Source: Aliivibrio wodanis
GTDB taxonomy: Bacteria > Pseudomonadota > Gammaproteobacteria > Enterobacterales > Vibrionaceae
DNA length: 64,000 nucleotides
Direction: 5' to 3'
NCBI GenBank assembly: GCA_000953695.1
Contig: LN554847.1
Coordinates: forward strand, 1,181,801-1,245,800
Under the pieces are notes generated by a model that was given only the letters and a program-made list of their open reading frames with translations, was not told the origin of the DNA and made no database searches. Below, piece after piece: positions 16,565 through 24,421 of the stretch; the first letter of the stretch is position 1, and every line of letters starts with the position of its first letter. Made by a program: the position numbers and the translations under genes.

Positions 16565-16891
16565 TTACGCATAAAGATAAGCAACGATCACCACAATAAA
16601 AAAGACCCAATTCAACCACATAAATAAATCAAACGTGATTTTTTTATTTTTTCGTCTATGTCTAATGAATGGATATATGAGGCAAAAATAAGAAAATAAA
16701 CCACCAGCACCAATGCTTACCATTGATATATAATGCTTCTTTTTAAAAGTTTCAGGTTCTTTTGCCAAATCATTTACTAATTGGTTTATATGTTTTTTAT
16801 CTCCTAGACTATAAATAATCAAATGATACCCAAATGGAAATATCCATATTAACGCAAATAAAGCTAGATATGACACTATGTTTTCAATCAT
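16565..16891 (-). CDS. Membrane immunity-like protein, type A copy 2
   Basis: 108 residues with the type A pattern (YSLGDKKHINQLVNDLAKEP, KKHYISMVSIGAGGLFSYFC, YPFIRHRRKNKKITF) and three predicted membrane segments. It is almost identical to 19793-20119 from residue 28 onward, while the first 25 residues differ. It is preceded by an effector tail remnant and followed three bases later by an orphan toxin domain, the same order as in the 18.9-20.1 kb block. Proposed to protect the inner membrane from the effector whose tail precedes it. Confidence 0.68.
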   Translation of the reverse strand: MIENIVSYLALFALIWIFPFGYHLIIYSLGDKKHINQLVNDLAKEPETFKKKHYISMVSIGAGGLFSYFCLIYPFIRHRRKNKKITFDLFMWLNWVFFIVVIVAYLYA

Positions 16892-16892
16892 C

Positions 16893-16970
16893 TTAAATAC
16901 CTTTTAAAACGCCGTCAATTGAGAATGAATTAAATCGACTATCAAGTATGTATTCCTCTATTTCTTAAGG
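16893..16970 (-). pseudogene. Effector C-terminal stub
   Basis: Reading minus strand: a Pro codon, a TAA where the full effector has Gln, then EIEEYILDSRFNSFSIDG and a stop two bases before the type A start. It matches EIEDYIIESRFNNFSIN at the end of the effector at 20132. It shows that a complete effector once stood here. Confidence 0.6.
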
Positions 16971-17121
16971 TCTGCTTTTTGTTTTTTATGAGGCTAAATA
17001 TGTCTTTCACGCTCTCCGTATTGATTAATTTTAGCTTTCATCGTGTACATCCCAATATCTAAACAGGGCGAGAGTATACTTTGCTTATTATTCGAACAAT
17101 GCATCTTTATAAAGTTCACTT

Positions 17122-17535
17122 TTAGCTAGATGATAAAAGATAGCTAGCGACTAAATATATTCCCCCTACCGAGCTTAAATTTAAACTAAAAACACACAGT
17201 GAATATATGCTACCGAGAGTCATTCGAATATTTTTCCTCCATGTAATTATTTCAACATTTGATAATGAGCATAACAACCTTAAGATAGGATACATGAACC
17301 ATATTAAAGGAAACATAGTGCCTATAAGCCAATTGTGTGCGACATTCCTCATTGAATTAATAGATCTTTCTCTAAATACAGGAGGAGCACAATCTGCCAC
17401 TTTATTTATTAATTCTTCTTTTATTTTTCTATTTTTAACAACCAAATAAATAGTCAACAAAATAGTAATAAACATACCGATTGTTAACATCAATATATTT
17501 ATTACACCTATCATCCAGATTACTTTATCAGTCAT
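17122..17535 (-). CDS. Membrane immunity-like protein, type C, intact copy
   Basis: 137 residues. Helix 1 spans residues 8-32 (MIGVINILMLTIGMFITILL), followed by a charged segment KNRKIKEELINKVADCAPPV, then a hydrophobic segment ending FMYPILR, and a last helix near residues 110-132. The YPxxR motif after the middle hydrophobic stretch is shared with types A and B. The start overlaps the stop of a toxin stub (TTTATGACTGA), which implies coupling to the lost effector. Function by position: immunity to a membrane-active T6SS toxin. Confidence 0.65.
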   Translation of the reverse strand: MTDKVIWMIGVINILMLTIGMFITILLTIYLVVKNRKIKEELINKVADCAPPVFRERSINSMRNVAHNWLIGTMFPLIWFMYPILRLLCSLSNVEIITWRKNIRMTLGSIYSLCVFSLNLSSVGGIYLVASYLLSSS

Positions 17536-17653
17536 AAACTAGCCTCTCTGCAAAAGAACCTACCTTATTAGATATGTCCCTACCTATACCATACATTCCC
17601 ATACCAGAATTTAAAGCCCTCGAACTAACATTTTTAACGGTTGAGCGACCACA
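17528..17653 (-). pseudogene. Toxin C-terminal stub (type C set)
   Basis: 41 codons open at the fruR-tail junction: CGRSTVKNVSSRALNSGMGM, then YGIGRDISNKVGSFAERLVY and a stop overlapping the type C start. The first half is close to the stubs at 15.5 and 18.8 kb; the last half is diverged, as is common for toxin ends that co-evolve with immunity proteins. Confidence 0.55.
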
Positions 17654-17790
17654 GCATGCTGATAGTGCCTTGGCATTGGGGTTGAATGCCAAGGCAAAGC
17701 GTTATCAAGCAGGCATTGAGTTAATCCCTAGGAAAATTGTTATTCGCTAGTCGTAAAATTGGCTATTTCGGCAGCCAGTGTTGGCTAGCT
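17649..17790 (+). repeat. Displaced fruR 3' tail with terminator, copy 2
   Basis: Joined at CCACAGCA with loss of 14 bases, then reads HADSALALGLNAKAKRYQAG and IELIPRKIVIR to the fruR stop. Against the resident last 30 codons eight codons differ and seven of these changes are silent. The fruR-type hairpin follows (TTGGCT/AGCCAG). Nearly identical to copy 3. Confidence 0.88.
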
Positions 17791-17812
17791 TAGTATGGTA
17801 TACAATATTTAA

Positions 17813-18205
17813 TTAAATAATATCGAAAGTTTTAGCCATTAATAGACAAAAAATAAAAAGAATATAGCTCCATACCCCTAAAACATTGACCCACATAAAA
17901 ACCTTAAATTTTATAGAATCAGTTGTTACACGCTTACGAATGAATGGGTACTTAATCCAATAATCAAAGCATCGACTGCCTATTTCCCAAGACATTTGAT
18001 ATTGAGGCCGCATATGCCCATTTTTGTCATAATATTTATCAAGGTCTTTTGCTAATTGCTTATCAATAAAAATAATATGTTTAAAACTTCCCAGTGAAAC
18101 AGTTGCACTCATAATCACACCAGGAACAGACCAAGCTATAGCATATCCAGCAAAAATAGAGCCAGGAACCATAATCAATAATTCCCACCATACTGCATCC
18201 AACAT
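17813..18205 (-). CDS. Membrane immunity-like protein, type B, lone copy
   Basis: 130 residues: MLDAVWWELLIMVPGSIFAG, SVPGVIMSATVSLGSFKHII, the DKQLAKDLDKYYDKNGHM loop, CFDYWIKYPFIRKR and a closing helix. The N-terminal half is the version found in the chimera at 13916, whereas the C-terminus resembles the other type B proteins less closely. There is no toxin sequence directly in front; the 100-base spacer to the type C gene has nothing I recognise. It looks like an orphan immunity gene kept after loss of its effector. Confidence 0.65.
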   Translation of the reverse strand: MLDAVWWELLIMVPGSIFAGYAIAWSVPGVIMSATVSLGSFKHIIFIDKQLAKDLDKYYDKNGHMRPQYQMSWEIGSRCFDYWIKYPFIRKRVTTDSIKFKVFMWVNVLGVWSYILFIFCLLMAKTFDII

Positions 18206-18304
18206 TTATCTCCTCCCATTATTCCTGCTTACTGTACAGCCAGCAGAACACACTTCTACTCACCCTTAAACTCAACATAATCTTACCAAACACCAGAAAA
18301 TACA

Positions 18305-18715
18305 TTAGTTCTGAGAAAATAAGCTTTCGTCGACAATAATCAAGAATATTGAAACCATCCCCAAGTTAACACATGTAATTGTAATAAAATAAATAAGGAA
18401 AAACTTCCCAAAAATATTCTTTATATCTACTTTCCATTGGGTTATTTCATCTTTTTTTATACCCCAAATAAATCGTAAAATAGGGTAAGAAAACCAGATA
18501 AAAACAATTGCACTACCTGCAACCCATGGCATATGATCATTCATAATTAAAAATACACGATCTTTAAATTTTTTAGGTGCAGCATTTGATATAGATTTTA
18601 TCAGTTCAATTTTTTTAGGTTTTAACTTCACAGATAAATAAACGTTACCAAAAATAAATATCAGCGGACATATCAATAATAATATTGCGATTGTTTTATA
18701 TAGTATACTAACCAA
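18305..18715 (-). CDS. Membrane immunity-like protein, type C, divergent copy
   Basis: 136 residues from a TTG start preceded by GAGGAG at good spacing. Layout as other type C proteins: helix at residues 5-30, a charged segment KPKKIELIKSISNAAPKKFK, a hydrophobic segment ending FIWFSYPILRFIWG, EITQWKVD, final helix. Sequence identity to 17122-17535 looks low outside AAP..F..R, YPILR and EI..W, so it probably answers a different toxin variant. It follows a frameshifted toxin stub. Immunity role inferred. Confidence 0.6.
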   Translation of the reverse strand: MVSILYKTIAILLLICPLIFIFGNVYLSVKLKPKKIELIKSISNAAPKKFKDRVFLIMNDHMPWVAGSAIVFIWFSYPILRFIWGIKKDEITQWKVDIKNIFGKFFLIYFITITCVNLGMVSIFLIIVDESLFSQN

Positions 18716-18836
18716 ATAATTTCTCCTCTACCCAATCTCCTGCACTATCTGAAAGATCTCCACCATAAATCCCATACCAGAATTTAAAGCCATCGAACTA
18801 ACATTTTTAACGGTTGAGCGACCACAGCATGCTGAT
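18708..18836 (-). pseudogene. Toxin C-terminal stub, frameshifted (type C set)
   Basis: CGRSTVKNVSSMALNSGMG, then a one-base loss relative to the other stubs, after which the expected frame gives GDLSDSAGDWVEEKLFG and a stop just before the type C start. Joined to fruR tail copy 3 at ACCACA. Confidence 0.5.
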
Positions 18837-18962
18837 AGTGCCTTGGCATTGGGGTTGAATGCCAAAGCAAAGCGTTATCAAGCAGGCATTGAGTTAATCC
18901 CTAGGAAAATTGTTATTCGCTAGTCGTAAAATTGGCTATTTCGGCAGCCAGTGTTGGCTAGC
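18832..18962 (+). repeat. Displaced fruR 3' tail with terminator, copy 3
   Basis: Same junction, same internal 14-base loss and same sequence as copy 2 apart from one or two bases. Together with its neighbours this shows that part of the array was amplified by duplication after a foreign fruR tail had arrived. Confidence 0.88.
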
Positions 18963-18985
18963 TTAGTATGGTATACAATACTTAA

Positions 18986-19378
18986 TTAAATAATATCAAG
19001 AAATTTAGCCAGAAAGCCAAAAACAAAGACCCCTAACCAACTCCACATACCGCTCGCATTCCACCACATAAAGATTTTAAATTTCTTTGAGTCTGTTGAT
19101 GCTCTTTTTCTAATAAATGGATAAGCAATGCAATAATCAATGAATCGACTACCAACATCCCAAGATGCTTGGTATTGAGGCCGCATGTGTCCATTTTTGT
19201 CATAATATTTATCAAGGTCTTTTGCTAATTGCTTATCAATAAAAAGAATATGTTTAAAGCTCCCCAAGGAAATTGTAGGTAATATAATAATCGCGGTCAC
19301 ACTCCAAGCAATAGCCAAAGCAGCAAAAAAAACAGCAGGAATCATTATCAAAAATTCAAACCACATCGCATCCGACAT
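18986..19378 (-). CDS. Membrane immunity-like protein, type B
   Basis: 130 residues, MSDAMWFEFLIMIPAVFFAA then SVTAIIILPTISLGSFKHIL, the DKQLAKDLDKYYDKNGHM loop, FIDYCIAYPFIRKR and a C-terminal helix. Adjacent to and downstream of the orphan toxin domain at 19379 (TAA directly followed by ATG). From residue 30 on it is nearly identical to 15759-16145. I infer immunity to the neighbouring glycine-zipper domain, acting in the inner membrane. Confidence 0.7.
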   Translation of the reverse strand: MSDAMWFEFLIMIPAVFFAALAIAWSVTAIIILPTISLGSFKHILFIDKQLAKDLDKYYDKNGHMRPQYQASWDVGSRFIDYCIAYPFIRKRASTDSKKFKIFMWWNASGMWSWLGVFVFGFLAKFLDII

Positions 19379-19789
19379 TTATTCCATCACCCATTCATAT
19401 ATTTCATAAGCAAGATCTCCACCAGCCTTACCTGCAGTACCACCGATACCACCACCAACAAAACCTCCGACAATTGCACCACTAATAGCAGCAACAGCAA
19501 GCACTGGAACTGAAGCGGTAACACCAATAACTAAAGCTATACCAGAAACAGCAGTGACCGCAAGCCCGACACCAACAGAACCAGCTTTTATTCCTCCAAC
19601 AGCCCCACCAACAAACCCAGTGACTTCACGAGTCGTTGTCTTACCACAATCACCAGAGCTATCAACCTTACACGCCTGATAAATATTATCCATTGCACTA
19701 TTTGCACCAAGTAATAAACCGACATACCCCAACCCTCTAGAGGCTGAAATGCCTATCGCTATATTTCCGATACGTTTCAAACAACGCAT
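19379..19789 (-). CDS. Orphan glycine-zipper toxin domain, copy 1
   Basis: 136 residues, same start (MRCLKRIGNIAIGISASRGL) and nearly the same sequence as 16142-16561 until the last 25 residues, which differ (GGDLAYEIYEWVME). The Gly-rich hydrophobic core is typical of membrane-inserting toxins and matches the C-terminal part of the neighbouring effector. It has no delivery region. It starts three bases after the type A stop and is followed at once by a type B gene, so it sits as a promoterless cassette behind the active effector pair. Confidence 0.65.
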   Translation of the reverse strand: MRCLKRIGNIAIGISASRGLGYVGLLLGANSAMDNIYQACKVDSSGDCGKTTTREVTGFVGGAVGGIKAGSVGVGLAVTAVSGIALVIGVTASVPVLAVAAISGAIVGGFVGGGIGGTAGKAGGDLAYEIYEWVME

Positions 19790-19792
19790 GAC

Positions 19793-20119
19793 TTACGCAT
19801 AAATATAAGCAACGATCAGCACAATAAAAAAGACCCAATTCAACCACATAAATAAATCAAACGTGATTTTTTTATTTTTTCGTCTATGCCTAATGAATGG
19901 ATATATGAGGCAAAAATAAGAAAACAAACCACCAGCACCAATGCTTACCATTGATATATAATGCTTTTTTTTAAACATCTCAGGTTCTTTTGCCAAATCA
20001 TCTACTAATTGATTTATATTTTTTTTATCTCCTAGACTATAAATCACAAGATAATAAAAATATATTAAACCCCAAATAAGCCCATACCAACCAACAAACA
20101 TTTTTAATATTTCTAACAT
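19793..20119 (-). CDS. Membrane immunity-like protein, type A (cognate of the intact effector)
   Basis: 108 residues: first helix (FVGWYGLIWGLIYFYYLVIY), SLGDKKNINQLVDDLAKEPE, KKHYISMVSIGAGGLFSYFC, YPFIRHRRKNKKITF and a last helix near residues 90-107. It lies 12 bases after the effector stop in the same direction, the classical position of the cognate T6SS immunity gene. An inner-membrane location fits a partner that forms pores from the periplasmic side. This is the best-supported immunity assignment of the array. Confidence 0.75.
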   Translation of the reverse strand: MLEILKMFVGWYGLIWGLIYFYYLVIYSLGDKKNINQLVDDLAKEPEMFKKKHYISMVSIGAGGLFSYFCLIYPFIRHRRKNKKITFDLFMWLNWVFFIVLIVAYIYA

Positions 20120-20131
20120 TACATCTACCTT

Positions 20132-21340
20132 CTAAAATGAAGAATTTATTGAAAAGTTATTAAATCTTGATTCTATAATGTAATCTTCTATTTCTTGAGG
20201 TATCCTTTTTTCTACACGGCTTTCAACACGCTCTAAAATTGCATCCAATTTAGACATTTCATAGAATGATTCAAATACATCCTTGCCAGCACCTGCACCC
20301 AGAATACCAAAGCCTGCGGCTCCTATACCAACGACAATCATAACAATCGGAGCTGAAGAAGCCCCGATTAGAACTACAAATCCACTAGCAATTGCGGCTC
20401 CAGCCGTTCCGCCAGCCCAACCACCAATAACTCCACCGGTTTCAATTGCAATATTTCGAGTACATGATTGAAGTCCATCACAATTTTGAGTTACATTATA
20501 TACACCACTCATGACACTTAATCCTACAGCAACATTACCCGCAGATTCTGCATGTTTAATCCATTTAGCCGTATTAGCAATACGCTTACCTAACTCACTA
20601 ACACTACCTTCTTTCAATATTTCATCAGCATTATGGATAAGAGACTTTGTTGAATGAACTCCAAGGGTCTTTTTAATACTTTTATTTACTGGGATATTAA
20701 GTGTTTTTTGAGTTAGTTTATCTAATTTCTTATCCAATATTTCTTTTAATGCCTGGCGTTGCTGCGTAAAACTAGAACGGTCTAGCTTTTTAGATAACAT
20801 CTTTAGGTATAGTTCATCCAACTTAGCTAATGTTGAAGATACATTTTCCAAATTCTTTTTCATTGCAGGGGCTACGGTTCCGATAGCTGTTCCCATATAC
20901 GCAAAACCATCCGTTGGCATACCTGTATTCCAATATTCAATCAACTTGTTTTCAATAACTTCGAAATAAGTTTGATGAACTTGTAATTGTTCTTCTGTCA
21001 GTTTACATAACCCTTCACTTGCAACCTGACATTCTTCTTTTAATACTATTAGCTTATTAATATCCTTTTGTTCAACAGGCTCCATTGTTAGCAAAATAAT
21101 CATTTCTCCCTGACGAACAGGCTCATTTAAGTGAGTATTATACTTTTTAATAAGGGCTTTATGTTTATCCAATGTTTCTTCTGTATATAAGCTAGAAAAC
21201 AACTCTTCTTGCGTTTGAGTTTTATCTGCCTGCATCCAGCCTAAATCAAAAATCTCTGTCTGACATACAGGTGTACCCTCTCCACTTACCGCACAGTCAT
21301 TACCGCTTCCGTATTTTTCATCAGGTAAAGTAATCTTCAT
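20132..21340 (-). CDS. Probable pore-forming T6SS effector with glycine-zipper C-terminus
   Basis: 402 residues. The N-terminal 90 residues, with YTEETLDKHKALIKKYNTHL then VRQGEMIILL, look like a LysM-type fold. Residues 90-255 are mostly helical and charged. Residues 258-355 hold a glycine-zipper membrane region (ETGGVIGGWAGGTAGAAIAS, PIVMIVVGIGAAGFGILGAG). The last 45 residues are amphipathic and end FNNFSINSSF. This resembles colicin-like or membrane-disrupting vibrio T6SS effectors such as the Tme or TpeV groups, though I cannot assign a subfamily. The start overlaps the DUF4123 gene (ATGA), the adaptor that would load it onto the VgrG just upstream. A type A immunity gene follows. Confidence 0.75.
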   Translation of the reverse strand: MKITLPDEKYGSGNDCAVSGEGTPVCQTEIFDLGWMQADKTQTQEELFSSLYTEETLDKHKALIKKYNTHLNEPVRQGEMIILLTMEPVEQKDINKLIVLKEECQVASEGLCKLTEEQLQVHQTYFEVIENKLIEYWNTGMPTDGFAYMGTAIGTVAPAMKKNLENVSSTLAKLDELYLKMLSKKLDRSSFTQQRQALKEILDKKLDKLTQKTLNIPVNKSIKKTLGVHSTKSLIHNADEILKEGSVSELGKRIANTAKWIKHAESAGNVAVGLSVMSGVYNVTQNCDGLQSCTRNIAIETGGVIGGWAGGTAGAAIASGFVVLIGASSAPIVMIVVGIGAAGFGILGAGAGKDVFESFYEMSKLDAILERVESRVEKRIPQEIEDYIIESRFNNFSINSSF

Positions 21341-22188
21341 GATATTAGCTCCTGACTTTTCACTTGTTGATGAATTCCTTTTATCCGCTCAATTAATGAG
21401 GTGTCACTTTGCTCTAACTTTATACTCATCCACTGAGGCTCTTTTTCTAAGCAACCCGTATCAATTCTCATGCGTAAATACCCTTCGTATTCTTGTGCCA
21501 TTGTTGGATTGTATTTATCCGCATCGAAAAGAATATCCATAGCTTGATGTGACGGTGGTAAAATTGGTTGATATTGATGAGCAATATCCTCTAACAACTG
21601 ATATTTTCGAATCTCATCCATTAAAGCAAGTTGCGTATTATCAATAACAATTGGATCCTCAGTAAAGCTATGTACATCTTCTGACAATTCAGTTGATACA
21701 GAGCTTTGATATACGAACCAAGAGTTGTAGTGATGCCACTGAATTGCTAAAACACCGTTAAACATTTGCTCAAGCTGCTCAGGTTTTAATGCCAACAGCA
21801 CACTTGGTAATACTCTTGGATCAAAAAATCGTAATGTCGCTTTATTTCCCGACTCTTTAATAATGGTATAAGCATATAAAGCCTGCTGCTGAAACGCTTT
21901 AAAATCGAGAGAAGATGAGAATACACTCCCTGATGGCTGTGCAATAAACCGATTCAAAAAATCATCATGACTTTCATTACTCGTTAATTTGATAATAATT
22001 GGGCTACGTTTCTTTAATTCGTGACCTAATAGATAATCCCATTCAAGAACTGGATTTTGTTGATAAACATACACTAACAGATCATCAAATAGGCTAGGTT
22101 CAATAATAGCGTACCTATGACTGATCATTGCTTGATATTCAAGATGTCTGACTATTGAGTGTTCATCTAGTTTGAATGTACGGAGCAT
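21337..22188 (-). CDS. DUF4123-family T6SS adaptor (Tap/TEC)
   Basis: 283 residues. DUF4123 proteins are chaperone/adaptors that attach a specific effector to the VgrG tip and are not themselves secreted. Recognisable features are RYAIIEPSLFDDLL at the N-terminus, SSLDFKAFQQQALYAYTIIK, and the conserved LRFFDPRVLPSVL near residue 120. The gene overlaps vgrG by 22 bases and the effector by 4 bases, so all three are translationally coupled. That order (vgrG, tap, effector, immunity) is the standard layout of vibrio auxiliary clusters. Confidence 0.88.
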   Translation of the reverse strand: MLRTFKLDEHSIVRHLEYQAMISHRYAIIEPSLFDDLLVYVYQQNPVLEWDYLLGHELKKRSPIIIKLTSNESHDDFLNRFIAQPSGSVFSSSLDFKAFQQQALYAYTIIKESGNKATLRFFDPRVLPSVLLALKPEQLEQMFNGVLAIQWHHYNSWFVYQSSVSTELSEDVHSFTEDPIVIDNTQLALMDEIRKYQLLEDIAHQYQPILPPSHQAMDILFDADKYNPTMAQEYEGYLRMRIDTGCLEKEPQWMSIKLEQSDTSLIERIKGIHQQVKSQELIS

Positions 22189-24263
22189 GTTCCTTCTCCA
22201 TCACAATTACACTCTTCAACAATTGCACTTCCGGTAGTTACTTGCTGCTGATAATTGGCAACTTCTAACACTTCGGTATCATAAGATGTCTCATTCGCAG
22301 CATTCGAAACCTCACCAGCGTTCTCAACTTCTTTCCCCATTGGTAGCACCGCTGCTTTTCCTGCATAACCGCTGCCGCTTCCTGCGCTACCGCCTGAGTT
22401 TAGATTAATTGCAGAACCAATAAGATGAACGCCTGCTGGGTCGATTTTTACTACACTGCCACCGGCTTTAATGGTGATTTCAGTTCCTGCCTCTAACACT
22501 ATTTTTTGCCCTGATTTTAAGTGCAATTCAGAACCAATCTCTTCTAATCGTTTTTTACCTACTTTGCTATGAACAGAGCCATTAACTTGATGATGAGAAT
22601 CTCCTTTAATGGTTTCAAACTGACTACCACCAACGGTCGTATTTCTATTGTTTTTTATCTCATTAAATTGATTGTTATGTACAATCTTATGCTCATCGTT
22701 AAAGACTTCTATTGTGTGATCGTTTTGGATCTGGCTATCCATGTCTTTTGCCGCATGAATGTAAACTTGCTCGGCGTCTTTTTTATCTTCAAAACGCAAT
22801 TCATTGAAGTTTTCACCGCCTAATGAACTTGAGGTTTTAAAGGTGCTGCGCGTCTTGTGTTCAGGCAAAGCATAAGGAGGCTTATTATCGCCATTATAAA
22901 GAGAGCCTGTGATGATGGGTTTATCTGGATCACCATGAATAAAACTGACAATCACCTCATGCCCTATTCTTGGCAAAATAAACTGTCCATATTGATTGCC
23001 CGCCCAGCCTTGAGAAGTTCTTAACCAACAACTGGTCTTTTCATTCCCTTGTCCATTTCTATCCCAATGAAATTGCACTTTTACACGACCATGCTCATCA
23101 CAATAGATTTCTTCATTTTCAGGGCCAGTAACTATCGCGGTATCGATATTATGAATTAATGGTTTAGGCTCTGATTTTGTTTTAAAAGGAAGGTGCCAAG
23201 GCGAACATCGAAAGCTGGCATGATAACTTGAACTCCCATCCGCTAACTCTTCAAGCACTTGTGGTTGTTGGCCACTATGAAACACTTGAGTGAGCAACCA
23301 AGTATCGTTCCATTCTGAATTAGGATGTTCTTGGATCGGTTGAAAATGACCTACTGTTAATTGGGCGCAATCACTTTCACCAATTAACTCTAGTGTATTC
23401 GTTCTCGCTTGTTTCAATACTAATGCAGCTTGTAGGGTTGCGGCTTCTGATGTGCTCTTATTCGCAGGATAATGATATTGCTCTAATCCTAACTCCGAAG
23501 CTTGATTTTCTTTATCGTCTTGCTGATGAACGCCAACAGGATGACGTTGCGGGGTTTCAAAATGATAGTCTTTTACTGATACCTTACCAACACTGACCTT
23601 CTGCTTCTTCATTAATGAGGTAATGGTATTACCATCTTTTACCATTCCATTGTCGGCAACAACGCAAAGAGGAGGAAGCTCTGTATAAGTCTCGGGGCCA
23701 TCCGATATAATGAGTTTAGTTCCCACATCAGTATGTTCAAAATATGAAACTAGGCCTTCCTCTGCCATCAATCGTTGAATAAACCCAAAATCCGATTCAC
23801 CATACTGGACACAATATTCACGCGGTTGATGAGTGTTAAATAATTCGATTTCAAAATGATTTGTTAAAATTCCAGCTTGTTGATAAATCTCACTAATTAT
23901 ATCTGGGACTTTTTTATTCTGAAATATCTGAAAATTCGTTCGGTAATTAAGAAGAGAAAAAACAGGAACCAAACTTAGCCTATAAGTACTATAGCGAAAT
24001 GAAGATCCTAATTGCTCTATAGATTCAATGACACCATGCACATAGCGAGGTACTAATTGAGGATCATTTTGATGATAAAGGGTTAAACAAACCGGTAACT
24101 GGAGCCACTCACCCAACGGTAATTCAGGATCGTCACAAATAAAGGTAACATCAAATTCATAGCCATCACCTAATGCCTCATGCCCAGAAAACGCATAGAC
24201 TTGTAAAGGCATATCTATCGTGGCGACATTAATTTCAAACTGAGCTTGGTTTGCATCCTGCAT
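22167..24263 (-). CDS. vgrG: VgrG T6SS spike protein
   Basis: 698 residues. N-terminal gp27-like region (residues 1-390, with NFQIFQNKKVPDIISEIYQQ and YCVQYGESDFGFIQRLM), the gp5-like OB region with GRVKVQFHWDRNGQGN and SCWLRTSQGWAGNQYGQFIL (about 395-470), then the needle-forming repeats with QNDHTIEVFNDEHKI. The last 60 residues, after a Gly/Ser linker, end with a Cys-rich tail (VEECNCDGEGTCSVHSN) that may cap the tip or bind metal or the adaptor. No enzymatic extension is visible. Strong ribosome-binding site GGAAGG. It follows hcp after a terminator. Confidence 0.95.
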   Translation of the reverse strand: MQDANQAQFEINVATIDMPLQVYAFSGHEALGDGYEFDVTFICDDPELPLGEWLQLPVCLTLYHQNDPQLVPRYVHGVIESIEQLGSSFRYSTYRLSLVPVFSLLNYRTNFQIFQNKKVPDIISEIYQQAGILTNHFEIELFNTHQPREYCVQYGESDFGFIQRLMAEEGLVSYFEHTDVGTKLIISDGPETYTELPPLCVVADNGMVKDGNTITSLMKKQKVSVGKVSVKDYHFETPQRHPVGVHQQDDKENQASELGLEQYHYPANKSTSEAATLQAALVLKQARTNTLELIGESDCAQLTVGHFQPIQEHPNSEWNDTWLLTQVFHSGQQPQVLEELADGSSSYHASFRCSPWHLPFKTKSEPKPLIHNIDTAIVTGPENEEIYCDEHGRVKVQFHWDRNGQGNEKTSCWLRTSQGWAGNQYGQFILPRIGHEVIVSFIHGDPDKPIITGSLYNGDNKPPYALPEHKTRSTFKTSSSLGGENFNELRFEDKKDAEQVYIHAAKDMDSQIQNDHTIEVFNDEHKIVHNNQFNEIKNNRNTTVGGSQFETIKGDSHHQVNGSVHSKVGKKRLEEIGSELHLKSGQKIVLEAGTEITIKAGGSVVKIDPAGVHLIGSAINLNSGGSAGSGSGYAGKAAVLPMGKEVENAGEVSNAANETSYDTEVLEVANYQQQVTTGSAIVEECNCDGEGTCSVHSN

Positions 24264-24358
24264 AATGATCCTTCCTGAAAAACAAATGTATATTCAACTC
24301 ATATACCAACAGCACTATCACTAAATTATATGAAGTCAGTACAACTAAAACGCAAAAA

Positions 24359-24407
24359 GGGAGAGCCATCATAAACAGCTAGGGTTGTTTATGATATTGA
24401 CTCTCCC
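24359..24407 (-). terminator. Terminator between hcp and vgrG
   Basis: Long hairpin: GGGAGAG pairs with CTCTCCC and an inner CATAAACA pairs with TGTTTATG; on the minus strand it is followed by CTTTTTG. It lies directly past the hcp stop and probably allows hcp to be made in excess of vgrG. Confidence 0.85.
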
Positions 24408-24421
24408 GAAAATGCGAGTGG

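Noticed and set aside
15583-18962. CRISPR-like or att-type repeat array
   Set aside because: The repeated units are about 130-155 bp, unevenly spaced, and clearly derive from the fruR 3' end; no spacers, cas genes or integrase are present.
13585-21340. Integron or prophage origin of the cassette array
   Set aside because: No integrase, attC-like sites or phage genes are visible, and all cassettes are T6SS toxin/immunity pieces flanked by fruR sequence, so homologous recombination explains them better.
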